Assembly (NCBI RefSeq): GCF_003352185.1
Contig: NZ_CP029608.1
Span: forward strand, 5,436,501-5,500,500
Origin: Pseudomonas kribbensis
GTDB lineage: Bacteria; Pseudomonadota; Gammaproteobacteria; Pseudomonadales; Pseudomonadaceae
Length of the DNA stretch: 64,000 nt
Direction: 5' to 3'
Shown: in pieces, positions 52,097-61,434 of the stretch
Numbering within the stretch: position 1 is the stretch's first letter
Layout: each line of letters starts with the position of its first letter
Notes under the pieces: model-generated
What the model saw: only the letters and a program-made list of their open reading frames with translations
Databases searched by the model: none
What the model was told of the DNA's origin: nothing
Position numbers and translations under genes: made by a program

Positions 52097-53467
52097 TCAG
52101 AGCCGGCCGTATTCCTGCGCCGTACGATCAACCGCTTTCAGGGTCTTGCCCACCAGCTCGTCAATCTCTTCACGGCTGGCAATCAGCGCCGGCGCCATGA
52201 TCATCCGCCCAAGGGTCGAGCGAATGATCACCCCCTCTTCAAAACCGATCGTGCGGCAACGCCAGGCCATGTCGTTCTCATTGGCAAAGCGCTTGCGGGT
52301 GGCCTTGTCCTCGGCCAGCTGTAACGCCGCGACCATGCCCGTGCCCTGGATATCCCCCACCAGCGGGTGATTGCCGAACACCTCGCGCAGGCACTGTTGC
52401 AGGTACGGCCCGATGTCATCTTTGACCCGCGTCACCACGCCTTCATCACGCAGGGCCTTGAGGTTGGCAATCGCCACCGCCGCCGCCACCGGGTGTCCGG
52501 AATAGGTCAGACCGTGAGCGAACACACCGCCCTGCTCCACCAGCACGTCAGCCATTTTCTTCGACAGGATCAGGCCACCCATCGGGATGTAACCGGAGGT
52601 CAGACCCTTGGCGATGGACAGGGTGTCCGGCTCGAAACCGAAGTATTCGTGGGCGAACCATTCGCCGGTGCGACCGAAGCCGCCGATCACTTCATCGGCG
52701 CACAACAGCACGTCGTACTTGCGGCAGATGCGCTGGATTTCCGGCCAGTAGCTTTCCGGCGGGAAGATCATCCCGCCTGCGCCCTGGAACGGTTCGGCGA
52801 TGAAGCCGGCGACCTTGTCGGCGCCCAGTTCGAGGATCTTCGCTTCCAGTTGCTGCGCGGCTCGCAAGCCAAATTCAGCTGGCGTCAGGTTGCCTTCGTG
52901 AGCGAAGAAGTACGGCTCGTCGATGTGCGCGATGTCGGGAATCATCCCGCCCATTTCATGCATGAACTTCATGCCGCCGAGGGCCGTCGCGGCCAGGGTC
53001 GAACCGTGATAGCCGTTCCAGCGGCCGATCATGATTTTCTTCTCGGGCTTGCCCAGCACCTGCCAGTAACGGCGCACGGTACGGATCAGCACCTCGTTGG
53101 CCTCGGAGCCGGAGTTGGTGTAGATCGCGTGGCTGTAGTGCCCCGGCAACAGGCTGAACAGCAGCTCGGAGAGCTCGATCACCTGCGGGTGGGTGGTGTG
53201 GAAAAACATGTTGTAGTACGGCAACTGCTCCAGTTGCCGGCTCGCCGCCGCGTTCAAGTCCTTGCGCCCGTAGCCGAGGTTGGTGCACCACAGCCCGGAC
53301 ATGCCGTCGAGGTAGCGCCGACCGTCGTTGTCCCACAAGTGCAGGCGTTCGCCGCGCACCATCACCCGTGGGCCTTCGTCGTTGAGGGCCTTCTGGTCGA
53401 CGAACGCATGAATGTGGTGCGCTGCATCGGCGGCCTGGTAGTCGCGGGTTTCACGTGAGGTGGTCAT
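52097..53467 (-). CDS. Class III omega-aminotransferase (SpuC-like)
   Basis: 456-residue PLP enzyme. GLWCTNLGYGRKDL near residue 62, YTNSGSEANEVLIRTVRRYW near 113, WNGYHGSTLAATALGG near 147, the LLCADEVIGGFGRTGEWF Asp-containing motif near 252, and the PLP lysine in DTLSIAKGLTSGYIPMG near 283. Closest in style to putrescine/diamine or beta-alanine:pyruvate aminotransferases. It would convert an amine to an aldehyde for the dehydrogenase encoded 32 bases upstream on the same strand. GGAG precedes the ATG at 53467. Confidence 0.9.
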   Translation of the reverse strand: MTTSRETRDYQAADAAHHIHAFVDQKALNDEGPRVMVRGERLHLWDNDGRRYLDGMSGLWCTNLGYGRKDLNAAASRQLEQLPYYNMFFHTTHPQVIELSELLFSLLPGHYSHAIYTNSGSEANEVLIRTVRRYWQVLGKPEKKIMIGRWNGYHGSTLAATALGGMKFMHEMGGMIPDIAHIDEPYFFAHEGNLTPAEFGLRAAQQLEAKILELGADKVAGFIAEPFQGAGGMIFPPESYWPEIQRICRKYDVLLCADEVIGGFGRTGEWFAHEYFGFEPDTLSIAKGLTSGYIPMGGLILSKKMADVLVEQGGVFAHGLTYSGHPVAAAVAIANLKALRDEGVVTRVKDDIGPYLQQCLREVFGNHPLVGDIQGTGMVAALQLAEDKATRKRFANENDMAWRCRTIGFEEGVIIRSTLGRMIMAPALIASREEIDELVGKTLKAVDRTAQEYGRL

Positions 53468-53499
53468 CGCCGGATCTCCTTTTTTGTTGTGAGCGGCTG

Positions 53500-54993
53500 T
53501 CATGAGCGCAGTTGAAACCAGGTGGTTTTCAACTGGGTGTATTTGTCGAACGAGTGCAGCGACAGATCGCGGCCGAAACCGGACTGCTTGCCGCCGCCGA
53601 ACGGCACGGTCACGTCCAGCGCATCGACGCTGTTGACCGACACCGTACCGGCTCGCAATTGCCGCGCCACCCGATGCGCGCGGTGCAGATCGTCAGTCCA
53701 CAGCGACGCCGCCAGACCGTAGACGCTGTCGTTGGCCAGTTGCAAGGCGTGGGCCTCGTCATCGAACGGAATCACCGCCAGCACCGGGCCGAACACTTCT
53801 TCGCGAAACAGGGTCATGTGCGGCTGCACGTCGGTGAAAATCGTCGGCTGAACGAAGTTGTCCGAACCGTTGAAACTCAGTTGCCGCCCGCCGCAGACGC
53901 GGGTCGCGCCATCACGTTCGGCCTGGTTGATGAAGCGCAGAATGCTTTCGGTCTGACGGGTGTCGACAACCGCCCCCGCCGCACTTGCCGGGTCCAGCGG
54001 ATCACCCGGTTGCCAGCGTTCGGCCTGAGCCTTCAGTCGCTCGACGAACTCGTCATGAATCGAGCGCTCCACCAACAATCGCGAGTTGGCCGAACAGACT
54101 TCGCCCTGATTGAAGAAAATCCCGAACGCGGCTTTCTGCGCCGCCAGATCCAGATCCTTGCAGTCGGCGAACACCAGATTGGCGCTCTTGCCACCGCACT
54201 CCAGCCACACCTGTTTGAGGTTCGATTGCGCGGAGTACTGCATGAAATATTTGCCGACCTGGGTCGAGCCGGTGAACACCAGACAATCGACATCCGGGTG
54301 CAGGCCCAAGGCTTTGCCGGTCTGCTCGCCGAGACCCGGCAGCACATTCAGCACGCCGGCCGGCAATCCGGCTTCCAGAGCCAGTTCGGCCAGACGCAAT
54401 GCGGAAAACGGTGATTGCTCGGCGGGTTTGAGGATCACCGAGTTGCCCGCAGCCAGCGCCGGCGCGAGTTTCCACGCGGCCATGTCCAGCGGGAAATTCC
54501 ACGGCACCACGGCGGCGACCACGCCCAGCGCTTCGCGGGTGATGGTCGCCAGCACATTCGAGGCGCTCGGCGCGACCTGATCGTAGAGTTTGTCGAGGCT
54601 TTCGGCGTACCAGCGAAACACCCCGGCGGCGCCCGGCACGTCGATGTTGTAAGCGTCCATCACCGGTTTGCCCATGTTCAGCGAATCGAGCAGCGCCAGT
54701 TCTTCGCGATTAGCCAGAATCAGATCCGCCAGCCGCAGCAGCACTTGCTTGCGCTCGGTGGGCGAACGCCCGGCCCAGGTGCCGGCCTCGAACACCTGCC
54801 GCGCATTGCGCACCGCCGCATCGACATCCTCTTCTCCGCACGCAGCGACGTTTGCCAGCAACTGGCCGGTGGCCGGGTTGATCGCGGCAAAGGTCTGCCC
54901 CGACTGCGCCGCACGCAGCTTGCCGTCGATCACGGCCTGGTACGGATAGCTCAATTCAGCGGCCTTGCGCTGCCAGTCTGCAAGTTCGAACAC
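53500..54993 (-). CDS. NAD(P)+ aldehyde dehydrogenase, PuuC/KauB-like
   Basis: 497 residues. VPWNFPLDMAAWKLAPALAAGNSVILKPAEQSP around residue 160, the general base Glu in VWLECGGKS near 265 and the catalytic Cys in NQGEVCSANSRLLVE near 299 are intact. The FGGGKQSGFGRDLSLHSFDKYTQLKTTW tail resembles gamma-glutamyl-aminobutyraldehyde and other aminoaldehyde dehydrogenases. The start is a GTG at 54993 (VFELADWQRKAAEL) with AAGGAG eight bases upstream; no in-frame ATG lies closer. It forms an operon with the aminotransferase. Confidence 0.9.
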   Translation of the reverse strand: MFELADWQRKAAELSYPYQAVIDGKLRAAQSGQTFAAINPATGQLLANVAACGEEDVDAAVRNARQVFEAGTWAGRSPTERKQVLLRLADLILANREELALLDSLNMGKPVMDAYNIDVPGAAGVFRWYAESLDKLYDQVAPSASNVLATITREALGVVAAVVPWNFPLDMAAWKLAPALAAGNSVILKPAEQSPFSALRLAELALEAGLPAGVLNVLPGLGEQTGKALGLHPDVDCLVFTGSTQVGKYFMQYSAQSNLKQVWLECGGKSANLVFADCKDLDLAAQKAAFGIFFNQGEVCSANSRLLVERSIHDEFVERLKAQAERWQPGDPLDPASAAGAVVDTRQTESILRFINQAERDGATRVCGGRQLSFNGSDNFVQPTIFTDVQPHMTLFREEVFGPVLAVIPFDDEAHALQLANDSVYGLAASLWTDDLHRAHRVARQLRAGTVSVNSVDALDVTVPFGGGKQSGFGRDLSLHSFDKYTQLKTTWFQLRS

Positions 54994-55231
54994 GGTGGAT
55001 GCTCCTTGGACTTTTATTCTTTTATAAACGGCTGCAGTCGATAGTCGCTCAGGCCGGCGCGAGCCAAAACCAGTAAAAATGTCTTCGCAGACAATAAAAA
55101 AGGTAACCAGCCGGTGGCCCCCTCGCGCGCGTATGAGGCTATTGTTCAGGGACAAAAAAACCGCCGACAGAACGGAGGCCGGCGGCGTACAAATTGCTTG
55201 GATGTGAAATCCGTTCGCTTTGAGGTTCACC
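54994..55231. other. Divergent promoter region ALDH / LysR
   Basis: 238 bases without a gene, including an A/T-rich stretch near 55070-55100. The usual LysR T-N11-A site could lie here but I cannot assign one. Confidence 0.4.
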
Positions 55232-56146
55232 GTGGCCGCTTACAACCTGCGTCAGTTGAAATACTTCATCACCACCGTCGAATGCGGCAGCGTCGCCGAA
55301 GCCTCGCGCAAGCTGTACATCGCGCAACCGGCGATCTCGACGGCGATCAAGGGGCTGGAAGACAGCTTCGGTGTGCAACTGCTCATCCGCCATCACGCCC
55401 AGGGCGTGTCCCTGACACCGAGCGGCGCGCGGTTCTTCCGCAAGGCCCAGGAACTGCTGCGCATGGCCAAGGAGTTCGAACAGAACGCCCTCGCCGACAA
55501 CGACGTGGTGGCCGGGCAGATCGATATCGGCTGTTTCGAAACCGTCGCGCCACTGTATTTGCCGCAGTTGATTGCAGGTTTCTCGGCGCTGTATCCCGGA
55601 GTGAAAATCCGCATCCGCGACGGCGAACAACAGGAACTGGTGCAAGGCCTGACCTCGGGCACCTTCGATCTGGCAATCCTGTACAAGCACGACCTCGACG
55701 CTACCATCGAAACCGAACCGCTGATGCCGGCCCAACGGCCTTACGCCTTGCTGCCGGCAGATCACCGCTTCGCCCAGCTCAAGCAGGTCTCGCTGCGGGA
55801 CTTGTGCCTGGAGCCGATGATCCTGCTCGACGTGCAACCGAGCCGCACCTACTTCGTCAGCCTGTTCGAAGAACTCGGCCTGTCGCCGCGTATCGAGTTC
55901 AGCTCGCCGTCGATCGAAATGGTGCGCGGCATGGTCGGCCAGGGTTTCGGTTTTTCGATCCTGGTCACCCGCCCGCATTCGGAATGCACCTACGACGGCA
56001 AGAAAGTCGTGTGCGTGGACATCGTCGAAGACGTCACCGGTTCAGGCCTGGTGGCCGCGTGGCTCAAACGCGGACAACTGACCAAACCGGCGCAGTTGTT
56101 TGCCGATTATTGTCGGGAGCAGCTGACCGCGAAGGCCGGCCGATAA
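55232..56146 (+). CDS. LysR-family regulator of the amine locus (inferred)
   Basis: 304 residues. HTH (LRQLKYFITTVECGSVAEASRKLYIAQPAISTAIKGLEDSFGVQLLIRH, about 6-54) followed by a LysR effector domain (GQIDIGCFETVAPLYLPQLIAGF). The start is probably the GTG at 55232 with GAGG six bases upstream; a TTG four codons earlier is an alternative. It is divergent from the aldehyde dehydrogenase-aminotransferase operon, the classic arrangement for a LysR activator and its target. Confidence 0.88.
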   Translation: MAAYNLRQLKYFITTVECGSVAEASRKLYIAQPAISTAIKGLEDSFGVQLLIRHHAQGVSLTPSGARFFRKAQELLRMAKEFEQNALADNDVVAGQIDIGCFETVAPLYLPQLIAGFSALYPGVKIRIRDGEQQELVQGLTSGTFDLAILYKHDLDATIETEPLMPAQRPYALLPADHRFAQLKQVSLRDLCLEPMILLDVQPSRTYFVSLFEELGLSPRIEFSSPSIEMVRGMVGQGFGFSILVTRPHSECTYDGKKVVCVDIVEDVTGSGLVAAWLKRGQLTKPAQLFADYCREQLTAKAGR

Positions 56147-56151
56147 AAACC

Positions 56152-56176
56152 AAAAGATCGCAGGCTGCGATCTTTT
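56152..56176. terminator. Stem-loop terminator after the LysR gene
   Basis: AAAAGATCGCA and TGCGATCTTTT are perfect 11-base arms around GGC. The form is a recurrent intergenic element in fluorescent pseudomonads and works as a bidirectional terminator by its A and T ends. Confidence 0.85.
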
Positions 56177-56233
56177 GATGCTTTATAAACCTCAGGTTGT
56201 CTTCAGAAAGCCGACGCAAGCAACCCAAAGAAC

Positions 56234-57382
56234 CTATTGATCGTTTTCCGTACCGAGTTGTGGGTCGATTTCAACGAAATTTCGACGCAAGTAACCTTCC
56301 ATGGCGATGTCTTCAATCGCCCACTCACCATGCCCGAGGTTACCGACGAGGTCGCGGCGTTGCAGGCGCTTCAGGGCAGTCTGAACCGTCGCCGCGCTGG
56401 GCACGTGGCCACCGGGCATCTCGCTGCCAATCCATTCGCGTCCTTCGGTAGAAAAAACTGAAAGGCCCTTCACCAGTCCGATAAGTACGGTGAAATCCAG
56501 AGGTGCCATCTCCAGGATCAGGTTCTCGAAGTTGCCTTCGTCCGTCATGGTGCTCCAGGCTCGATGGTCTGCATCTCGCACACTGAGCCCCTCAGTGAGA
56601 CACAGCAGGAATACGTCGCGAATGTACTTGGGCATGTATCCCCGGGCAGCAAAACGCTCGAAAGCGGCGTTTACTTCCCACTCCCGTCCGGTGATTTCAC
56701 GGAACCGCTGGCCCAGATGCTGGACAAATTCCAGACCAAGATTAGGAAACTGGATCTCGTGGCTGAACTGATAGAACGGTGCTCTGGTACGACGAAACAT
56801 TCGATGCAGGCCGTCCTGAGAGGACCCTGTAAACACTGCAAAGACTTCACCGTGCGCGTGCTGCAGTAGCGAACGGAGCGTAGCAGTCAAGTCTTCGAAT
56901 TCTTTTCGGCTCGCCAGATGCTGGACCTCATCGATGATCAGCAGCGCCTTGCCGTTACCGAGTATCCGGAAGCGCTCGAAGAGCTCGATCAGGTTCAGTC
57001 CGCCCTCCTTCGCCAGTTCGGCCTTCAGTGTGACGCCGTCGGTACTGGCGCCGCCCTCCACCGACTGGACGAGAGAACCCGGTCGCATGAGTTTCAGCCA
57101 GTTGCGTCGCAAGAACCCTGCGCCGTGGATGGCCTCATACAACGCACCCGCGATCACCCGCTCAGGATGCGCCTTGTCAAACCACAGGTCTGCTGTTGCA
57201 ACAATAAAACCGTGTGCCTTGGCAATCGGTATCAGGTCGTTGATCAGAAAGGTGGTTTTACCCTTGCGCCGAGGCGCGAATATCGTCGCGGCGTTCTGCA
57301 GGCGTGACTCGAAAGTGACCAGGATTCCTTCAGCCAGGTTGGTGCGAGGGAAGAGCAACGAGTCCTTGGTTTCCGGGGTCAT
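56234..57382 (-). CDS. Orphan AAA+/STAND-like ATPase
   Basis: 382 residues. P-loop variant IFAPRRKGKTTFLINDL near residues 34-50, resembling the archaeal-type ATPase GPRRxGKTT motif with Ala for the first Gly. Walker B KALLIIDEVQHLAS lies near 145-158 and a sensor-1-like EVFAVFTGSSQDGLHRMF near 178-195. The C-terminus (SAATVQTALKRLQRRDLVGNLGHGEWAIED) looks like a winged HTH. Composition is less GC-rich than both neighbours, and the promoter is AT-rich and palindromic; these suggest recent acquisition. No transposase, nuclease or toxin gene accompanies it. It could be a TniB-like or defence ATPase, but nothing nearby proves this. Confidence 0.75.
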   Translation of the reverse strand: MTPETKDSLLFPRTNLAEGILVTFESRLQNAATIFAPRRKGKTTFLINDLIPIAKAHGFIVATADLWFDKAHPERVIAGALYEAIHGAGFLRRNWLKLMRPGSLVQSVEGGASTDGVTLKAELAKEGGLNLIELFERFRILGNGKALLIIDEVQHLASRKEFEDLTATLRSLLQHAHGEVFAVFTGSSQDGLHRMFRRTRAPFYQFSHEIQFPNLGLEFVQHLGQRFREITGREWEVNAAFERFAARGYMPKYIRDVFLLCLTEGLSVRDADHRAWSTMTDEGNFENLILEMAPLDFTVLIGLVKGLSVFSTEGREWIGSEMPGGHVPSAATVQTALKRLQRRDLVGNLGHGEWAIEDIAMEGYLRRNFVEIDPQLGTENDQ

Positions 57383-57401
57383 TATGGGCCTTTATGTAAA
57401 A

Positions 57402-57418
57402 ATTCATAATTTATGAAT
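57402..57418. promoter_or_regulatory. AT-rich palindrome in front of the orphan ATPase gene
   Basis: ATTCATAA-T-TTATGAAT has perfect 8-base arms. It lies 20 bases before the ATG, next to a second inverted repeat, AATTA-CGCA-TAATT, at 57427-57440. Such sites could bind an autoregulator or a silencer such as MvaT. Confidence 0.5.
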
Positions 57419-57474
57419 AATAAAATAATTACGCATAATTGAGAAAGATGGAAGCCTTTCCTGAATGCCTTCTG

Positions 57475-59994
57475 TCACGTACCTCGCGGTTTAGCCCGCG
57501 CAGTGGCTTCAGCCACCAGCGGATCATCCGGCCAATAATGCTTTGGATACCGCCCCTTCAAATCCTTCTTCACCTCGGCATAGGTGCTGCGCCAGAAGTT
57601 GGCCAGATCCTGCGTCACCTGCACCGGACGCCGTGCGGGCGACAGCAGATGCAACTTGACCACTTGCCGGCCGCCAGCGATGCGCGGTGTGTCGGCGAGG
57701 CCGAACAACTCCTGCAAGCGCACGGCGAGAATCGGTGGCTGTTCGCTGTAGTCGAGGCGAATCGACGAGCCCGACGGCACGCTCAGGTGATGCGGTGCCT
57801 GTTCATCGAGTTGCTGTGGCAGCGGCCACGGCAGCAGATTACGCACGATGCTCGACAGGTCGAGGTTGGCGAAATGGCTGAGGCGCGAGACTTTGCCCAG
57901 GTACGGCATCAGCCAGTCTTCGAGGGTTTTCAGCAACGTGGCGTCACTGACATCCGGCCATTGGCTGTCGCCCTTGGCGTCCAGATCGAGCTGGCGCAAT
58001 AAGGCGACTCGCGCCTGCCACTGGCGTAGTTCCGGAGTCCACGGCAGCAGCTCCAGACCTTTGCGCCGCACCAGATTGACCAGTGCCTGACTGCGGGCGT
58101 TTTCGTCGAGACCGGTCAGCGGTTCGCGGCTGAGGATCAGTTCGCCGACCTTGCGCTGACGCTCGGCGCGCAACACGCCTTCGCGCTCGTCCCAGTCGAG
58201 TTGATCGACGTTGTGCACCTGCTCGGCCAGCACCGAATCGAACAGCGCCGGATCGAAATCCGCCGCCAGATAAATCCGCTCTTCGCGCTGGCCCTGACGG
58301 CTGCCGAGGTCGGCGATGACGATCCATGGTTCCTTCATCAGGCTGTCGGCTTCGGCGAACAACGCCGCTCGGCCATTGGCCAGACGATATTCGGCACCAC
58401 CGGCACGCCGCTGCTGGGCGACGCGGTCCGGGTAGGCCAGTGCCAGCAGCGCACCGAGCCAGCGCGGGTGATCTGGATCGCTGACCGGCTCGCTCGCCTT
58501 GCCGCGAAGGTAACCACGATATTGCCGCGCCAGTTGCCGGGCACGCTGCACGCCGCCTTGAGCTCCGCGCGCCGCACGTTCTTCACCGGACAGCAGCACC
58601 AGACGACTGTGCAGATCCGCCCCGGCGCCGCGCAAAATGTCGCGCTCACCGAGTAACGCGGCGACATCGCACGCCATGGTCGCCAGCCCCAACGCCTGAC
58701 CGCGCAGCAGTAAATGCGCGATACGCGGATGCGCGGGCAACTCAGCCATGGCCTGACCGTGGCGGTTAAGGCTTTCGCCCTCCAGCGCACCGAGGCGCTG
58801 CAACAAGTCTTGAGCCTGTGCATAAGCGGCCGCTGGCGGCACGTCCAGCCAGATCAGATCACTCGGCGCCACGCCCCAGCGCCCGAGTTGCAAGGCAAGG
58901 CCGGCGAGATCCGCCGACAGAATTTCCGCACTGCCATAAGTCGCGAGTTGTTCGTGCTGATCCTGCGACCACAGGCGATAACACACGCCCGGTTCGAGAC
59001 GCCCGGCCCGGCCTGCACGCTGGGTCGCACTGGCTTTGGAGATCCGTTGAGTGTCGAGGCGGGTCATGCCGCTGCCCGGGTCGAAACGCGGCACCCGCGC
59101 CAGCCCGGCATCGATCACCACGCGCACGCCGTTGATGGTCAGGCTGGTCTCGGCGATGTTGGTGGCCAGCACCACTTTGCGCTGGCCCGCCGGGGCCGGA
59201 TCGATGGCGGCACGTTGGGCATTCAGGTCGAGTTCGCCGTGCAACGGGCAGAGCAACACGTCGCTGCGCTCACCGATGGCATCCGACAGTTGCTGATGGA
59301 CACGGCGGATTTCCGCTTGCCCCGGCAGGAACACCAACAGGCTGCCGGTTTCATCGTGCAGGGCTTCGAGCACCGTTTGCGTGACGCGCTGATCGATGTA
59401 TTCGCCGGGCTGGAACGGCCGGCCCCAGCGCATCGTCACCGGGAACATCCGGCCTTCGCTGCGCAGGATCGGTGCATCGTCGAGCAAACCGGCCAGACGT
59501 TCGCCTTCGAGGGTGGCGGACATCAGCAGAATCTTCAGCGGTTGTTCAGCTCGAAACAGTTCGCGACCGTTCAGACTGAGGGCCAGCGCCAGATCGGCGT
59601 CGAGGCTGCGTTCGTGAAATTCGTCGAAGATCAGCAGGCCCACGCCTTCCAGCGCCGGGTCGTCCTGCAAACGCCGGGTGAGAATGCCTTCGGTGACCAC
59701 TTCGATGCGTGTATTGGGGCCGACCTTGCTGTCGAGGCGAATGCGATAACCGACGGTTTCACCGACCTTCTCGCCCAGCTCGCTGGCCAGCCGTTCCGCT
59801 GCTGCGCGCGCCGCCAGCCGACGGGGCTCGAGCATGAGAATGGTCTGCCCGTTCAGCCACGCTTCATTGAGCAAGGCCAAGGGCACGCGGGTGGTTTTAC
59901 CGGCGCCGGGCGGTGCTTCGAGCACGGCTTCGTGGCGTGTCGCGAGGGCTTCACGCAGGGCGGGTAAAACGTCATCGATCGGCAAAGAAATCAT
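57475..59994 (-). CDS. hrpB: ATP-dependent helicase HrpB
   Basis: 839-residue DExH helicase. Motif I EAPPGAGKTTRVPLAL near residue 26, motif II LLIFDEFHERSLDADLAL (DEFH) near 118, motif III MSATLEGERL near 158, and motif VI QRAGRAGRLEPGVCYRLW near 329. Helicase-associated and HrpB-specific C-terminal domains complete it (ending near HYWPDDPLVAEATARAKPR). The cellular role of HrpB is poorly defined. Gene order with the following lipoprotein and CDF genes matches other pseudomonads. Confidence 0.95.
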   Translation of the reverse strand: MISLPIDDVLPALREALATRHEAVLEAPPGAGKTTRVPLALLNEAWLNGQTILMLEPRRLAARAAAERLASELGEKVGETVGYRIRLDSKVGPNTRIEVVTEGILTRRLQDDPALEGVGLLIFDEFHERSLDADLALALSLNGRELFRAEQPLKILLMSATLEGERLAGLLDDAPILRSEGRMFPVTMRWGRPFQPGEYIDQRVTQTVLEALHDETGSLLVFLPGQAEIRRVHQQLSDAIGERSDVLLCPLHGELDLNAQRAAIDPAPAGQRKVVLATNIAETSLTINGVRVVIDAGLARVPRFDPGSGMTRLDTQRISKASATQRAGRAGRLEPGVCYRLWSQDQHEQLATYGSAEILSADLAGLALQLGRWGVAPSDLIWLDVPPAAAYAQAQDLLQRLGALEGESLNRHGQAMAELPAHPRIAHLLLRGQALGLATMACDVAALLGERDILRGAGADLHSRLVLLSGEERAARGAQGGVQRARQLARQYRGYLRGKASEPVSDPDHPRWLGALLALAYPDRVAQQRRAGGAEYRLANGRAALFAEADSLMKEPWIVIADLGSRQGQREERIYLAADFDPALFDSVLAEQVHNVDQLDWDEREGVLRAERQRKVGELILSREPLTGLDENARSQALVNLVRRKGLELLPWTPELRQWQARVALLRQLDLDAKGDSQWPDVSDATLLKTLEDWLMPYLGKVSRLSHFANLDLSSIVRNLLPWPLPQQLDEQAPHHLSVPSGSSIRLDYSEQPPILAVRLQELFGLADTPRIAGGRQVVKLHLLSPARRPVQVTQDLANFWRSTYAEVKKDLKGRYPKHYWPDDPLVAEATARAKPRGT

Positions 59995-60102
59995 GCTGGC
60001 TCCAAAACAGAGCGGCGAGTATAACGGCGAACTGCCAGGCGTTCGTCAGGGTCTTAACTTCACACGATGACGCTTCGTTAACAGATGACTCAGGAGATTC
60101 CC

Positions 60103-60522
60103 ATGCGCTTACCTTTTCGCCTGATCGGCGGTGTACTGGTTGCCACCCTGCTTACTCAGATCACCGCGTGCGGTTCGATTTTCTACCCCGACCGGCGCGG
60201 CCAGATCGACGGCAAGATCGACCCGGCGATTGCCGTGCTCGATGCCGTGGGCCTGCTGTTCTATATCCTTCCCGGCGTGATCGCGTTTGCCGTGGACTTC
60301 ACCACCGGCGCGATCTATTTCGAACCGGGCCGCACGGCGCAGGTCGATCCGGCCAAGCTCAAGCAAGCCGTCGGCCCGGACGGTCAGGTCGATAACCTCA
60401 AGTTGCAGGCTATTCTCGAAACAGAACTGGGCCGCAACCTGCCGCTGGATGACCCGCGCCTGATCCAGCACAAGGGCAGCACCCAGCAACTGGCGATGTT
60501 CGGCCTGCAACCTGCCGCATAA
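60103..60522 (+). CDS. Small lipoprotein of unknown function
   Basis: 139 residues. The signal peptide MRLPFRLIGGVLVATLLTQITAC ends in a lipobox-like LTQITAC-G, with the lipidated Cys at residue 23. A hydrophobic stretch (AVGLLFYILPGVIAFAVDFTTGAIYF) follows and then a hydrophilic tail. It is conserved beside hrpB in pseudomonads. AGGAG precedes the ATG at 60103. It probably forms one transcript with the CDF gene 15 bases later. Confidence 0.82.
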   Translation: MRLPFRLIGGVLVATLLTQITACGSIFYPDRRGQIDGKIDPAIAVLDAVGLLFYILPGVIAFAVDFTTGAIYFEPGRTAQVDPAKLKQAVGPDGQVDNLKLQAILETELGRNLPLDDPRLIQHKGSTQQLAMFGLQPAA

Positions 60523-60537
60523 GGAATCAACGCACCC

Positions 60538-61434
60538 ATGACCACAAGCCCCGAACACGCCCGCCTGCTGCGGCTGGCGACCCGCGCCTCGGTGGCGGTG
60601 GCCTGTACGCTGATCATCGCCAAAGCCATCGCCTGGTGGCTGAGCGGTTCGGTGAGCATGCTCGCCGGCCTCACCGACTCGGCCCTCGATGGCGTCACTT
60701 CGTTGCTCAATCTGCTGGCGGTGCACTACGCGCTGCGCCCGGCGGATGACGATCACCGCTATGGCCATGGCAAGGCCGAATCCCTGGCGGGCATGGCGCA
60801 GGCGCTGTTCATTGGTGGCAGTGCGGTGCTGATTGCGTTTCAGGCTTATGAGCGCATCCAGCAACCGGAACCGCTCGGCGCGCCCTGGATCAGCATCGGC
60901 GTGATCGTGTTTTCGCTGGTACTGACGGCGGCGCTGCTGATGCTGCAGCATCGGGTGATCAAGCAGACCGGTTCCAACGCCGTGCGCGCGGACTCGCTGC
61001 ATTACCGTTCGGACATGCTGCTCAACGGCAGCATCCTGATCGCCCTGATCCTGGCGGGTCTGGGCTTTCATCAACTGGATGCGTGGTTCGGTCTGGGGAT
61101 TGCCGTGTACATCCTCTGGAGCGCGATCCAGATCGCCCGGGAAAGTTTTTCGGTGTTGATGGATGAAGAGCTGCCGGTGGATGTCAGTCAGCACATGCTC
61201 GAACTGGCGTGCGGCGTGCCGGGTGTGCTGGGCGCCCATGATCTGCGTACGCGGATTTCCGGCAATCACTGGTTCGTGCAGTTGCACCTGGAACTGCCGG
61301 GGGAGCTGACGCTGTCAGTCGCCCACGGCATCAGCGATCAGGCCGCCGATGCGATCCACGCTGCCTACCCGCGGGCCGAAGTGCTGGTGCACGCCGACCC
61401 GCAGGAAGTGGTGAAAGCCGCCCGGGCTCAGTAG
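60538..61434 (+). CDS. CDF-family divalent metal efflux transporter (FieF-like)
   Basis: 298 residues. Six helices with the transport-site motif LTDSALDGVTSLLNLLAV near residue 44 (Asp and Asp), HRYGHGKAESLAG near 76, and RADSLHYRSDMLLNGSIL near 150 (His and Asp of the second half-site). A C-terminal cytosolic domain follows. This pattern fits Fe2+/Zn2+ exporters such as FieF, with Asp in place of one site residue, but exact metal cannot be read. Confidence 0.92.
   Translation: MTTSPEHARLLRLATRASVAVACTLIIAKAIAWWLSGSVSMLAGLTDSALDGVTSLLNLLAVHYALRPADDDHRYGHGKAESLAGMAQALFIGGSAVLIAFQAYERIQQPEPLGAPWISIGVIVFSLVLTAALLMLQHRVIKQTGSNAVRADSLHYRSDMLLNGSILIALILAGLGFHQLDAWFGLGIAVYILWSAIQIARESFSVLMDEELPVDVSQHMLELACGVPGVLGAHDLRTRISGNHWFVQLHLELPGELTLSVAHGISDQAADAIHAAYPRAEVLVHADPQEVVKAARAQ

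Noticed and set aside
55105..55120. GGTAACCAGCCGGT resembling the quinate-locus operator
   Set aside because: Only the GTAACCAGC core agrees and the TAGTACA half is missing; the surrounding genes are unrelated to quinate.
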